Positions 12,301 to 25,000 of a stretch of 64,000 bases of DNA are shown in pieces (within the stretch, counting starts at the first letter, position 1; each line of letters opens with the position of its first letter). The position numbers were made by a program, and so were the translations under genes. The stretch lies in contig JAUCBJ010009106.1 in NCBI GenBank assembly GCA_032718475.1, forward strand, positions 1 through 64,000, given 5' to 3'. Source of the DNA: Nemertoderma westbladi (Eukaryota; Xenacoelomorpha; Nemertodermatida; Nemertodermatidae). The notes beneath the pieces were generated by a model. That model searched no databases, was not told the origin of the DNA, and saw only the letters and a list, made by a program, of their open reading frames with translations.

Positions 12301-15300
12301 GGACTGTTGGTGTATGTTTTGGACTTTTGGTGTATGTTTTGGACTTTTGGTGTATGTTTTGGACTGTTGGTGTATGTTGGACTGTTGGTGTATGTTTTGG
12401 ACTGTTGGTGTATGTTTTGGACTATTGGTGTATGTTTTGGACTGTTGGTGTATGTTTTGGACTTTTGGTGTATGTTTTGGACTGTTGGTGTATGTTTTGG
12501 ACTGTTGGTGTATGTTTTGGACTATTGGTGTATGTTTTGGACTATTGGTGTATGTTTTGGACTTTTGGTGTATGTTTTGGACTGTTGGTGTATGTTTTGG
12601 ACTGTTGGTGTATGTTTTGGACTTTTGGTGTATGTTTTGGACTTTTGGTGTATGTTTTGGACTGTTGGTGTATGTTATGGACTGTTGGTGTATGTTTTGG
12701 ACTGTTGGTGTATGTTTTGGACTGTTGGTGTATGTTTTGGACTGTTGGTGTATGTTGGACTGTTGGTGTATGTTTTAGACTGTTGGTGTATGTTTTGGAC
12801 TGTTGGTGTATGTTTTGGACTGTTGGTGTATGTTTTGGACTGTTGGTGTATGTTTTGGACTATTGGTGTATGTTTTGGACTGTTGGTGTATGTTTTGGAC
12901 TTTTGGTGTATGTTTTGGACTGTTGGTGTATGTTTTGGACTGTTGGTGTATGTTTTGGACTGTTGGTGTATGTTGGACTGTTGGTGTATGTTTTGGACTG
13001 TTGGTGTATGTTTTGGACTATTGGTGTATGTTTTGGACTTTTGGTTTATGTTTTGGACTGTTGGTGTATGTTTTGGACTTTTGGTTTATGTTTTGGACTG
13101 TTGGTGTATGTTTTGGACTTTTGGTGTATGTTTTGGACTTTTGGTGTATGTTTTGGACTGTTGGTGTATGTTTTGGACTTTTGGTTTATGTTTTGGACTG
13201 TTGGTGTATGTTTTGGACTGTTGGTGTATGTTTTGGACTGTTGGTGTATGTTGGACTGTTGGTGTATGTTTTGGACTGTTGGTGTATGTTTTGGACTATT
13301 GTTGTATGTTTTGGACTGTTGGTGTATGTTTTGGACTGTTGGTGTATGTTTTGGACTGTTGGTGTATGTTTTGGACTATTGGTGTATGTTTTGGACTATT
13401 GGTGTATGTTTTGGACTGTTGGTGTATGTTTTGGACTTTTGGTGTATGTTTTGGACTTTTGGTGTATGTTTTGGACTGTTGGTGTATGTTGGACTGTTGG
13501 TGTATGTTTTGGACTGTTGGTGTATGTTTTGGACTATTGGTGTATGTTTTGGACTGTTGGTGTATGTTTTGGACTTTTGGTGTATGTTTTGGACTGTTGG
13601 TGTATGTTTTGGACTGTTGGTGTATGTTTTGGACTATTGGTGTATGTTTTGGACTATTGGTGTATGTTTTGGACTTTTGGTGTATGTTTTGGACTGTTGG
13701 TGTATGTTTTGGACTGTTGGTGTATGTTTTGGACTTTTGGTGTATGTTTTGGACTTTTGGTGTATGTTTTGGACTGTTGGTGTATGTTATGGACTGTTGG
13801 TGTATGTTTTGGACTGTTGGTGTATGTTTTGGACTGTTGGTGTATGTTTTGGACTGTTGGTGTATGTTGGACTGTTGGTGTATGTTTTGGACTGTTGGTG
13901 TATGTTTTGGACTGTTGGTGTATGTTTTGGACTGTTGGTGTATGTTTTGGACTGTTGGTGTATGTTTTGGACTGTTGGTGTATGTTTTGGACTGTTGGTG
14001 TATGTTTTGGACTGTTGGTGTATGTTTTGGACTGTTGGTGTATGTTTTGGACTGTTGGTGTATGTTTTGGACTGTTGGTGTATGTTGGACTGTTGGTGTA
14101 TGTTTTGGACTGTTGGTGTATGTTTTGGACTGTTGGTGTATGTTTTGGACTATTGGTGTATGTTTTGGACTGTTGGTGTATGTTTTGGACTTTTGGTGTA
14201 TGTTTTGGACTGTTGGTGTATGTTTTGGACTGTTGGTGTATGTTTTGGACTATTGGTGTATGTTTTGGACTGTTGGTGTATGTTTTGGACTATTGGTGTA
14301 TGTTGGACTGTTGGTGTATGTTTTGGACTGTTGGTGTATGTTTTGGACTGTTGGTGTATGTTTTGGACTGTTGGTGTATGTTTTGGACTGTTGATGTATG
14401 TTTTGGACTGTTGGTGTATGTTTTGGACTTTTGGTGTATGTTGGACTGTTGGTGTATGTTGGACTGTTGGTGTATGTTGGACTGTTGGTGTATGTTTTGG
14501 ACTGTTGGTGTATATTTTGGACTGTTGGTGTATGTTTTGGACTGTTGGTGTATGTTTTGGACTGTTGGTGTATGTTTTTGGACTGTTGGTTTATGTTTTG
14601 GACTGTTGGTGTATGTTTTGGACTGTTGGTGTATGTTTTGGACTGTTGATGTATGTTTTGGACTGTTGGTGTATGTTTTGGACTTTTGGTGTATGTTGGA
14701 CTGTTGGTGTATGTTGGACTGTTGGTGTATGTTGGACTGTTGGTGTATGTTTTGGACTGTTGGTGTATATTTTGGACTGTTGGTGTATGTTTTGGACTGT
14801 TGGTGTATGTTTTGGACTGTTGGTGTATGTTTTTGGACTGTTGGTTTATGTTTTGGACTGTTGGTGTATGTTTTGGACTGTTGGTGTATGTTGGACTGTT
14901 GGTGTATGTTTTGGACTGTTGGTGTATGTTTTGGACTTTTGGTTTATGTTTTGGACTGTTGGTGTATGTTTTGGACTGTTGGTGTATGTTTTGGACTGTT
15001 GGTGTATGTTATGGACTGTTGGTGTATGTTTTGGACTGTTGGTGTATGTTTTGGACTGTTGGTGTATGTTTTGGACTGTTGGTGTATGTTGGACTGTTGG
15101 TGTATGTTGGACTGTTGGTGTATGTTGGACTGTTGGTGTATGTTTTGGACTGTTGGTGTATGTTTTGGACTGTTGGTGTATGTTTTGGACTATTGGTGTA
15201 TGTTTTGGACTGTTGGTGTATGTTTTGGACTTTTGGTGTATGTTTTGGACTGTTGGTGTATGTTTTGGACTGTTGGTGTATGTTTTGGACTATTGGTGTA

Positions 15301-15976
15301 TGTTTTGGACTGTTGGTGTATGTTTTGGACTATTGGTGTATGTTGGACTGTTGGTGTATGTTTTGGACTGTTGGTGTATGTTTTGGACTGTTGGTGTATG
15401 TTTTGGACTGTTGGTGTATGTTTTGGACTGTTGATGTATGTTTTGGACTGTTGGTGTATGTTTTGGACTTTTGGTGTATGTTGGACTGTTGGTGTATGTT
15501 GGACTGTTGGTGTATGTTGGACTGTTGGTGTATGTTTTGGACTGTTGGTGTATATTTTGGACTGTTGGTGTATGTTTTGGACTGTTGGTGTATGTTTTGG
15601 ACTGTTGGTGTATGTTTTTGGACTGTTGGTTTATGTTTTGGACTGTTGGTGTATGTTTTGGACTGTTGGTGTATGTTTTGGACTGTTGATGTATGTTTTG
15701 GACTGTTGGTGTATGTTTTGGACTTTTGGTGTATGTTGGACTGTTGGTGTATGTTGGACTGTTGGTGTATGTTGGACTGTTGGTGTATGTTTTGGACTGT
15801 TGGTGTATATTTTGGACTGTTGGTGTATGTTTTGGACTGTTGGTGTATGTTTTGGACTGTTGGTGTATGTTTTTGGACTGTTGGTTTATGTTTTGGACTG
15901 TTGGTGTATGTTTTGGACTGTTGGTGTATGTTGGACTGTTGGTGTATGTTTTGGACTGTTGGTGTATGTTTTGGAC
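6371..15976. repeat. Giant 20-bp minisatellite with higher-order structure
   Basis: About 9.6 kb of the 20-mer TATGTTTTGGACTGTTGGTG and an 18-mer lacking TT, with point variants (GGACTATTG, GGACTTTTG, GTTGATG, GGTTTATG, TGTAAG). The plus strand has no stop in any frame, and 20 bp is not a multiple of 3, so enormous overlapping ORFs (up to 1816 codons) arise that are not genes. Rare variants reveal higher-order blocks. TTTACGTTTTGG recurs 714 bp apart. TGTTATGGAC occurs at 11541, 12673, 13785 and 15007. A 1040-bp block at the right is duplicated. The array enters the assembly gap, so its true length is unknown. Confidence 0.98.
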
Positions 15977-16076
15977 NNNNNNNNNNNNNNNNNNNNNNNN
16001 NNNNNNNNNNNNNNNNNNNNNNNNNNNNNNNNNNNNNNNNNNNNNNNNNNNNNNNNNNNNNNNNNNNNNNNNNNNN
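15977..16076. other. Assembly gap (100 N)
   Basis: Exactly 100 Ns, the usual placeholder for a gap of unknown size. It sits inside or at the end of the 20-bp satellite. Protein translations crossing it are meaningless. Confidence 0.99.
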
Positions 16077-16142
16077 TCAGTCCACATCCCAGGACAGATA
16101 TGTCAGTCTACAGTACTCCTATGAAGCTTGGTTAAAGTATTT

Positions 16143-16400
16143 CCTGTGGGGCGGGCCATGAAGTGAGTGAGCCTTAGCGTAGGGGTACCATTAATCAACC
16201 TGTCATTCTATCATTCTGTCATTCTGTTGATCTGTTGCTTTTTTTGACGTTAATAACTCGATCAATCCTCGATGAAATGTAACCAAACTTGGTAGACAAA
16301 TAGTCTGTCAAAAGTTTAGAAATTTTCCAAGTTGAATTTGCTTGGGGCCTTCGTGCAGCACCAGTGTAACTGCGGATGTCTTACAGTTATAATAAATTTA
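16143..16400 (+). mobile_element. Copy of a dispersed GTGGGGCG-ended repeat
   Basis: It begins GTGGGGCGGGCC and contains GAGCCTTAGCGTAGGGGTAC and then AACTCGATCAATCCTCG and AACCAAACTTGGTAGACAAA. The same ordered words occur at 26836-27000, and related words at 20596-20800. The end word GCTGCGCGAAGTCCCCAC also lies at about 17820-17837, so the element may extend that far. It is probably a non-autonomous DNA transposon. No ORF is supported. Confidence 0.55.
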
Positions 16401-17469
16401 TTTATCCAAAATTATAACGCTTGACTTCAGCGGGTTGCTAGGAGACTAAATCAGCTAGGTTTCTGGCAAATTCCGAAATTACAGTAATACCATTGTGTCC
16501 TGTCTGCCTGTACCGGTACTATACTCAATCCCTGAATCCAGGAATCAAGAATCCTGCAATCAGACAATACTGCAATACCATACTGTGTTCGGTGTTTTAC
16601 GGTACTGGCTGACTGGTATCGCGGTACCGGTGCAGTGATTATAGATCACGTATACTGGTACAGGACAGGCAAAATTCTGTAGGCCCTAATTAGCCATATG
16701 CACTGCAGTGCGGACTGCTGGGCTGCGGTCCTGAATTAGTTTAGAGAGTCTGTTCTGCCATTGGCGCCGTCCGCCATACCGCCCTACCTGCCTACTCCTA
16801 CTACTGTCATATTGTAGAACCGGACTGGTAGCAACTGCCAACTACAGAACTACCGGTACGGTACTGAACTACGACAGCACTATACCGCATTTCTACGCTC
16901 CTGTCAGCGATGAAAGAAAATTAATTTCTTCATTTACGGTTTCTGCTCTTGTTAACACGGATTAATATGTTAATTAAAGACTATGTACCGGCATACGACG
17001 GCACTGGCCAACGTATACTATGACGGCACCGGCAACTGGTATAATCAGATGTAGATGTACCGGCACATACCAATCTGCCAAGACAACAATAGCAATAGGC
17101 CTACCCCTACAAACCATCCATCGACTCTGGACTCGGCAACTGCAACCATGGAAGTTATGCGGACTAACCAGCTGACTGGCATTCTTAGTTCAGGTTCCCA
17201 CTACCACCAGAGTCTACCCAGCCTGCCAGCTACCCAGAAAAGTGTTGGAATTGAAATCAAACAACTCACCACCAAGACCACCTCTGTCTGTTACCTCTAC
17301 TTTCGGTATCGCTGCCACTACGGGCAAACTGGACTAACCGTAACCGAGGATGAAATAATTCGGTTTTTTAATCTCACTCTGCCATCACCCAGTGCCCGGC
17401 GGTGTTGAAATTGACACGCATTGTACAAGCAGTAGGCCTATTGCTCCGAGTTTCCAGCTGGCGGCAGTA
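16401..17469. other. Non-coding region rich in ACCGGT/TAGGCCTA palindromes
   Basis: Contains many ACCGGTAC-like and TAGGCCTA words. No gene is supported. The ORF at 17055-17408 has no recognisable domain. Confidence 0.45.
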
Positions 17470-17770
17470 ATGAAGATGAGTACTGCGTTGACTATACTCC
17501 TATTAAACACCCGGCTTCGCATATTGAATGCATCGATAGTTATAAAGATCGATAGTCTGCGTTTAGGAATATATTTAAATACAAATCAGGGTGAGCACAA
17601 CGAGGATTATAATGAAGATGAGTACTGCGTTGACATACTCCTATAAAACACCTGGCTTCGCTATTGAACGCATCGATAGTTATAAAGATCGCAAGTCTAC
17701 GTTTAGGAAAAAAATTTAAATGCATATAAGGACGAGCGCAACAAGGCTTATAATGAAGACGAGTACTGCT
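17470..17770. repeat. About 142-bp tandem duplication with a partial third copy
   Basis: ATGAAGATGAGTACTGCGTT starts at 17470 and 17612, and a diverged copy starts at 17753. The units contain GCATCGATAGTTATAAAGAT. Substitutions and small indels separate the copies, so the duplication is older than the other satellites here. Confidence 0.85.
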
Positions 17771-18318
17771 TTTATTATATTCTAAATTTTAATTTGTGTC
17801 ACATAACTGAGCCTCGTGCTGCGCGAAGTCCCCACAAACGTGTTACCCTCACTTACTTCACTACTCTTCTCGAGGTACAGTATTAAGGCTCTCCATACCC
17901 AGGTTTTTCCTGGCTGTTTAATTTGTCCGATGTGATCAATGTGGACTTTGTTCTAAATTGCTTGCGCTGTAATATTACTTTTCCCAGCAAAGTCAAATGC
18001 ATCCAGGAATTCCTCAATCAATCACTCATGGTGTAATCTGCATCATCATTTTTATAGTTTCTGATTTATGACTTACTCCCCAATGGTGATCCCACCCCTC
18101 ATATCATATTTTATGGTGGTGCACTTTGTTTATAGTTTCACTTAATGACCAACCCTTATACTATGTTTTCAATGTGTCTTGAATTTTACTACCATATGTA
18201 TGTACAGAAGTAAGCCTTCTATTCCATTGGTGCCATTAGATTTGATCTTTTAATTTTAATTTGCCGGCAATGACTGGATTATTTTTGTATATTCCTTTAA
18301 CATTTCTGTATATTCCGC

Positions 18319-19295
18319 ATTTCTAGATGCATCCAAAGCATTTGATCGTGTAAATCTATAAACCACTATAAATTGTTTAGGAAATTGCTTAATATTCATG
18401 TCCCTGTATGTATCGTGCGCATTCTTACCTATTGGTACAGTGAGCAATTAGTTTCATTGTGTTGGGGGCAATCAATCTCAGACACTTTTCATATATCAAA
18501 TGGTGTCACACAGGGTAGCTTGCTAAGCCCCTTGCTTTTCAATATTTACATTAATGACCTAAGTAAAGGACTTACTCAACTGAGTGTTGGCTGCTCCCTA
18601 GGAACATTGTTGTTAAACCATTTATTTTATGCAGATGACCTCTGTTTAATATCTCCAAGTATTTTTGGATTACGATTTTAGAATTTGACATAGTATTTAA
18701 CCCTACTAAGTCTCATTGCGAGTATTTTTGCCAAATTGTTTAGGTCGAGCTGGTGACGTTTTCATTAATGGTAAATTACTTTCCTTTGTTAAAGAGATAT
18801 CTTACCTAGGACATACTATAAGCATAAGCTGTAATCTTTCTGATGAATCTGACATTATGCACATGCGCAGTAATATGTATTGTCGAGGAAACCAATTAAC
18901 CCGACACTTTTCGCATTGTTCATTCTCTGTTAAAGTACAGCTCTTCCAATCTTTTTATTACTTACAGTTTATATTGTTGCTCATTATGGTCGATTTTTCG
19001 AGTAGAATGTTTGCATCAGATGAAGGTTTCATATAATACTGCTTTCTGTCTGATGTTCAAATATTCTAGAACTGATGATACTGATACTTTGTCTGTACTC
19101 AATAGGGTGAATACTTTTAAGTCAGTTCTGCGCTCCAACATTTATTCTATTTTTAACCGTGTACGTAAATCAAACAATGTTTTAGTTAGAGAATGCTACA
19201 ATAAGTGTTGTGATTCCTCAATTCTAATTGAGCGTTGGAATATTTTGATGGGCACCTTTGAGGTGATATTATGTAATGTTTGTAATCTATTACAA
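18319..19295 (+). pseudogene. Decayed non-LTR retrotransposon reverse transcriptase
   Basis: Three reading-frame pieces give RT motifs in order. DASKAFDRVN (motif A) starts at about 18328. GVTQGSLLSPLLFNIYIND (motif B) and YADDL (motif C) lie at 18500-18650. Then come SYLGHTIS and a conserved YCRGNQL segment at 18800-18900, and a C-terminal piece to 19295. Stops and frameshifts between them, and no endonuclease, mark it as a 5'-truncated dead LINE copy. It is a different family from the LINE just to its right. Confidence 0.8.
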
Positions 19296-19374
19296 TAAAA
19301 TTGTGCCATATGTATGTAAAATATATCTACAGTATATGTACTATGGGCTGAGTTCCCGAATATATAAATCAAAT

Positions 19375-19402
19375 TATTAATAAATAATAATAATAATAAT
19401 AT
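19375..19402. repeat. Short (AAT)n run at a LINE boundary
   Basis: AATAATAATAATAAT-type microsatellite exactly between the plus-strand RT fragment and the minus-strand LINE fragment. Confidence 0.8.
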
Positions 19403-22045
19403 AGGTAGAGTCTTGTCATATATTTTCCTTGTAGGGCTGATCTCGATGTTTGGTGGCTGCCCGAGCAAGTTGCTGAAATGATTTTTCCACTTTCCAACAC
19501 GTTCTTCAGGACTATCTGCTTTGAGGCGCCCCTTTGCACAACTTTTCCGACCAGATACCTCATTTACAGTTTACCAGGTAAGTCTTGATTGTTGCTGTAC
19601 GTGAGCAGTTGTAATTTCTCCAATCTTGTCCTGTTGTACTTCTCCTGGCTGATGTTGTAGGCCAATTTAAGATCTTCCTTAGTTTCTCAACCTTGTTCAT
19701 GTTTTCGGTTGTTGGTTGTTCGGTTTTAACTTTGTAGGCTATCTTAAGATCTTCTCTCTTACAAGTAACCTCAGAGTTTTGCTATGGCACATATTGTTTT
19801 CATTTGGGTTTCTGGGGAATATTGGCTCATTCCTTGTGGGCCTTTATTATAATCTGGTATATTGAATCGGTGGACTGGTCTTCATTCATTGACTGAAGTA
19901 CCTCAAAGCGATTTTGAACTTCTACTGTGTAAGCATCCTTTACTGCATTGTTCTGAGTAACTCTCAGTTCTGAGTTTCTCCCAGTCATAGTTGATTTGCT
20001 TGCTTGTCCTGGGTTTGCTGGCTCTCAAACTGAGTCTGATCTCTACAGTCACAATTCTGTGGTCCGAACCAATTAGGTTGAACGAGCCGTATGCCTCGCA
20101 GTTGATCATACTGTTTCTCCACTTTTTGTTTATAAGGATGTAATCCAGCTGTGCTTTGGTTCCTTTAGGGTATTGAAAGGTCCATAATTTCCCCTTACTC
20201 TTTTCGAATGAGGTGTTTGTTGGTATCAATTCACATTCTTCCATTAGGTCTAACAACAGAAAGCACCCATTTCTGTTCGAACTGTTGTTATAGGTGTAAC
20301 CCTTGATGTCTTCTGGGCCAATTTGAGCATTCAGGTCACCAGAAATTATTATGATTCGGAATGTCCTTTATAAGTCCAGTCAGATCTTCATAAAACTTGA
20401 CTGCTTCTTCTGGGTCTGAGGCATTGGTTGGACTGTAGCAACATATTACTGTTGTCTTGGGATTCCCATCAAATTTTGCAATCATGACCCTGGAATTTAT
20501 AGGTTCGATGTTGTTTAGGATCTCCAGTGCAAATGGGCTTAGCAGAATTCCACCAATTGCCACCAATTGATGCATTGGCCGAATTTCTTTCTGCTGAGCT
20601 TGTGGGGCGAGACACGTAGTCGGCGAGCCTTGGCATACGGTTCATATAGGGTAAATGGGGCATGTCCGTCTGTCTGTCTGTCCGTCTGTCTGTCTGTCCG
20701 TCCGTCTGTCTGGTAAATGTTTGAACGCGAATTTCTCGGCATCGCTGGTTCGGAATTGAACCAAACTTAGTAGGCAAGTAGTAGAGAGAAAGTTTAGAAA
20801 GTTTGTAAAGTTTGGTGAAAAATCATGCAGTCTGACGTCAGCTACGACAGATTTTGTGGTTTTTAGAAAATGTTAAATTTCTCGGGAAGGCCTCATTTTC
20901 CTGAGCTGAAATTTTGGTGGCCTGTAGAGAATCATGAAGTCTATCTTTTACGAAATTGAAAAGTTAAGACATTTAATTGGGGATCCGCTAGAGACTCAGA
21001 AGTAATGACATAGGCCTACCGGTACGGTACTGCTGTACAGTGCTGCACTGGTAAGTACAAAATTGCAGAATAACAATTTGACACCACCTAGCGGATTAAC
21101 ATATGATTGTATATCGAATGAATACATTTATAGCATGGGATATGGGGTTCAAACTAGACATGCCCCATTTGCTCTATATGAACCGTATGCCAAGGCTTGC
21201 CGACTACGTGCTGCGCGAAGTCCCCACGAACGTGTTACTAATGTCCATCTATTTCCAATGTCATTGTACTTCATGACAGTGTCGACAAGATAAATCCTAT
21301 GTTCTTGGATACAGATGATGTCGATGTTATATCCCATCGCCAGTGCTACCATATCACCCTGTTTGCTGTGTGCTTTCAGTGTGGGTGCATTCATTGTGGT
21401 AATCTTTAGTGTCTTTTTACATTTCAACAAGTGAGTTCTTCTTTCATCTCTGTCTTCTGTCCCAGTAGCTGATTTTTCGACCCTAGCCTGGTGTACCACT
21501 GGGGGACGCGGTCCTTGTTGACCCGGGCGATAACCGAGCCGGTATTTCTCATGGAGGGTTCTCATACTCATATCTTTCAATTGCGGGAGTAAATCGCTTG
21601 TGGTCGCAACTCCTATAAGACAAGCATCCTTGCAGTAGGCCGCCATTGGTTGATTACCTTCCGCCGACCTTGTCTGCATGGTTAGCCATTGGTTCATTAC
21701 CTTCAGCCTATCCATGGCCTACAGCCCTGCTGCCGACTGTAGGGATCCTTTTGTTACACCCTGAACCAAGTGTGCCTCCTGGGTTACGTTACCTAACACT
21801 GGTAGAGGAGCATCCAGTATAGACAGAGGGGCATTGCAGATGTATGCTCAATCCTTTGCCTTCAATGCTGCCCTAGGCACCATAGCCCTTACTTAGTTGA
21901 CGGGGGCTTACCAACCCACTCTTGATCAACTAAATAATGAATAGGCTACTGGCGCTGATCGGGCTGCCGGGCTGACAGCTACAGGCAGTACAACATTACT
22001 GCCATAGTGGTAGCAGGATCTGGGGACCCTGACCTGACCTGAAAT
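19403..22045 (-). pseudogene. APE-type LINE fragment (5' part, endonuclease, no RT), interrupted
   Basis: Near-identical words are shared with the LINE at 42125-44689. Reading from high to low coordinates: a GC-richer 5' part, an ORF (21715 downward) ending in the start of an APE endonuclease (MNAPTLKAHSKQG, IICIQEHRIY), an inserted element (20596-21226), then GILLSPFALEIL, CCYSPTNA, LDYILINKKWRN and GSDHRIVTVEIR. It stops at 19403, so the RT is absent. Loss of the 3' end is not the usual outcome of target-primed insertion and implies a later rearrangement. Several frame breaks; a dead copy. Confidence 0.85.
20596..21226. mobile_element. TIR element nested in the LINE endonuclease
   Basis: Left end (about 20596-20664) and right end (about 21159-21226) are inverted copies sharing CACGTAGTCGG, AGCCTTGGCATACGGTTCAT and AAATGGGGCATGTC. 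The LINE reads up to ...TLVT at the right boundary and resumes at SSAERNSAN at the left, so the insertion splits the endonuclease. Inside are a (GTCT/GTCC)n run at 20667-20712 and AACCAAACTTAGTAGGCAAG, the family word also found near 16280. No coding capacity, so non-autonomous. No clear target-site duplication. Confidence 0.8.
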
Positions 22046-25000
22046 TATACACAATGAAATTCATCCCCTCTACAGGGGAAAATCAACGCAAATAGCATCT
22101 GATAACTCTTGAAAAAATAAATTTGTAACCTATATACTTTAGTTTATTGTTTTGGTTGGAATAACGTCACACTTTAATCTGTTCGTTCAATTAATTGATA
22201 ATTTAACATTAAGAGGAGCAGATTTCCATACCTACATTAAATTTATGAAAATCAAATTGCCGAATTTGTGCTCAAAAATGTGCTCAACAATTTGGATAAG
22301 CCCCCAAATGTAAAGTAAAAAACGTTAAGTAAAGCCTCGCCCATGGTATTTTTGTATTACTACATTGACTTAAATTTGAATCTAATGCTAGTTAGTTGGA
22401 CAGGAAAAGTCAAGCCCGTTATCAGCTATCTTACATCCCATTTATAGTTATTGAAACAGATATGTCAGTGATTTTTTATGGCAGAAAATACCATAGAATA
22501 CTAATATAAACAATAAATGAGAAGTAATGGAGGTTGGAGTGGATTATACAATTGTAATTCCTTTTACCAGGAAATTTACTAGAAACCAGCAAAATAGACA
22601 ATCCTGCAGCAAGCACATATTCCATGAATGCACACAAACTTAGTAAGAAGAGCTAAAAAGGGTCACGCCTTCTCAATTAATCTATTTTGAACCATGGTCA
22701 ACACTGATACATTGAGCAGACAAGAGCAGGACTGCAACACTGATCATATGAGGCAAACAGTATAAAGGGATGACATTTCGGCGCTGGAAAAATAATTATT
22801 TGTTTACCTAACACCTAAGGCAGTATTCAGTGAAACCAATCCCCTTTTTTCACGCATTGTACACCCATTGTTTGGAATGGCAGCTTTACAACTCGAGAAT
22901 CAGATAATTGGAGATTCTTTATCGCAGCCGCAACCGCAACATATTTTCGCTACTCTTCATAAGATTTTACGCTCGGGTGATGATAATTACAGGCGGTGCT
23001 CACTATACCGGCACGAACATTGGCCTTCTAGGATTCATTTGTAGTCAGTAGGGCTTTTTGGGTCATTTGTCACATTATCTACTTGGCATATCCATTATCC
23101 AATCTGTACTATAGTGATTTATTGATGGATCGTTCAGTTTTTATACATCCTGATACCGCCTTGTATAATTTGCTTACGTTTGTAGCTTACAGTTCCAACC
23201 CAGTAACTCAATATTAACTAATGATGACAAATCACTTTGTTGTAAAATAAAGGCACTTTATCCGGACGGAAATACTGCAGATTCACTCGCGGCACACGAA
23301 GAAAAAAGTACAAAAAAATATTCCAAAATACAGTTTACGGGGACATAATTAATAATATAATTAGACTGTGACAGACATACTGATACCCTGTATATTGGTG
23401 CTCACTCAAATGTAATTTAGGAACACATTTTATTGTGCTTTGATTAATGTTTAAAATTAATTAATTTTTAATTTAATTAATTTTAAAAAAGTTTTTATAC
23501 AATTATTAAATACTTAACTAAATATAAAACAATCCAATTAAATCGCATCGACTAAACAGAATAATTAAAATAATTAATGATCTAATTTTAGCGAAAATTG
23601 CGAGAAACTCTCCCTATTGAAAATACTAATTAAATCTTTGTTTACAGAAATAGAAGGAAGATAATTTACTTATTACAAATATAATTTATTATCATTGGGG
23701 AAGGGCAAGTGCTCCTTTTGGAAGCAGAATAATGTAATATGTGCCATTGTAGAAGAAAAATAATGTAGTATGTGCCATTGTAGAATAAAAATAATGTAGT
23801 TGTGCCATTATGGGGAAGCGATCAGGATTGGATCACCCTTAAGTGTAACGTGATACCAAACTAATTACCTACTTGAGGAAAAACATGTTAATTGTATTTC
23901 AAGTTTCTAATGTAATACCTTAATTAAAATATTTTTAAATGGTAATTTTTTCATAAAAGTTCAAAAATAAAATTGTCTGGGGAACCTGAAGTGGACATCC
24001 AATTTAAAAAAATAACAAGAAAAAACGTTTATTTCATTTTTTGATGGGAAACTTTTTATCATCATTAGAAATCGAAAATCGTAAAAATAAGATTTTTCGG
24101 CCACATCAATACAGAGCTAGAAAATTAAAATCAAAAAAATATTTTCATGAACAATAAATCTACATTCGACATATATTGTACTCACCTTAAACGAGCAATG
24201 GGGTGGTCAGATATATCATTATTACCGCACACTGGCAACATACTTACGGAATTTATATCCCCACCTGCTGCCCCAGGAAAACATCTCATTATGGAGTCTA
24301 TCTGGAATACCCAGGCATAAATATTGGTGTTCATGTTGGACTAATTATTGGTTAATTGATATTCCAAAGAGCCAATAAACTAATCGCAATGCGTCGTTAG
24401 CCACTGCAAATTGGTTTAGTACGGGGACCTTTGTATAATTATAAGTTGCTCTCGAGTTGCTGAGACGAGTACCCCTGGCTGTTAACTATGTCATATCTAA
24501 GATCAAAACTGATAGTAATCCAAGTGGCTACATGCCTGGAATTTAATATGGGAAGTTCGTTATATTTGGAATTCGCGTCAGGGGCAACCGCTGTTTAAGG
24601 AAATAGGAGCCGATAGAAACATCGATTATCTCTGTTCAAATGTTACTTTTATGTCTTTCATTATTAAATTCTCGCGTAACATTCCCATAATAGACAAGTT
24701 TTGTGTTTGGAATTATATTAAATGCTGATAAAACGTAAACGTATTAATAGATTATCTACTCCTCAATATTTTGCCTGACAGAGATTATAATATAGTCTCT
24801 ATAATAATATATATAAATTCACCATGTTATGGTGAATTTCATTAGCCTGCAGTTCCTAGTTCAGGTAAGTCGTCTACCATAAACATTGGTGATCTACATC
24901 CTAGATTTCGATCGATTGTCCACAAACTCAAGACTATTATTTTATTACAATTAATCCAGAATTCGGATAATTACAATCTGACACATCGATTTATAGAACT

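Noticed and set aside
8944-14394. A 1816-codon ORF (and sister ORFs of 1289, 1247, 1110 and 802 codons) as giant Cys/Trp-rich repeat proteins
   Set aside because: All three plus frames are open because the 20-bp unit has no stop word. The ORFs overlap each other and simply read the satellite in rotating frames.
16060-16161. ORFs crossing the N gap
   Set aside because: Translation through 100 undefined bases is meaningless, and the exit frame is arbitrary.
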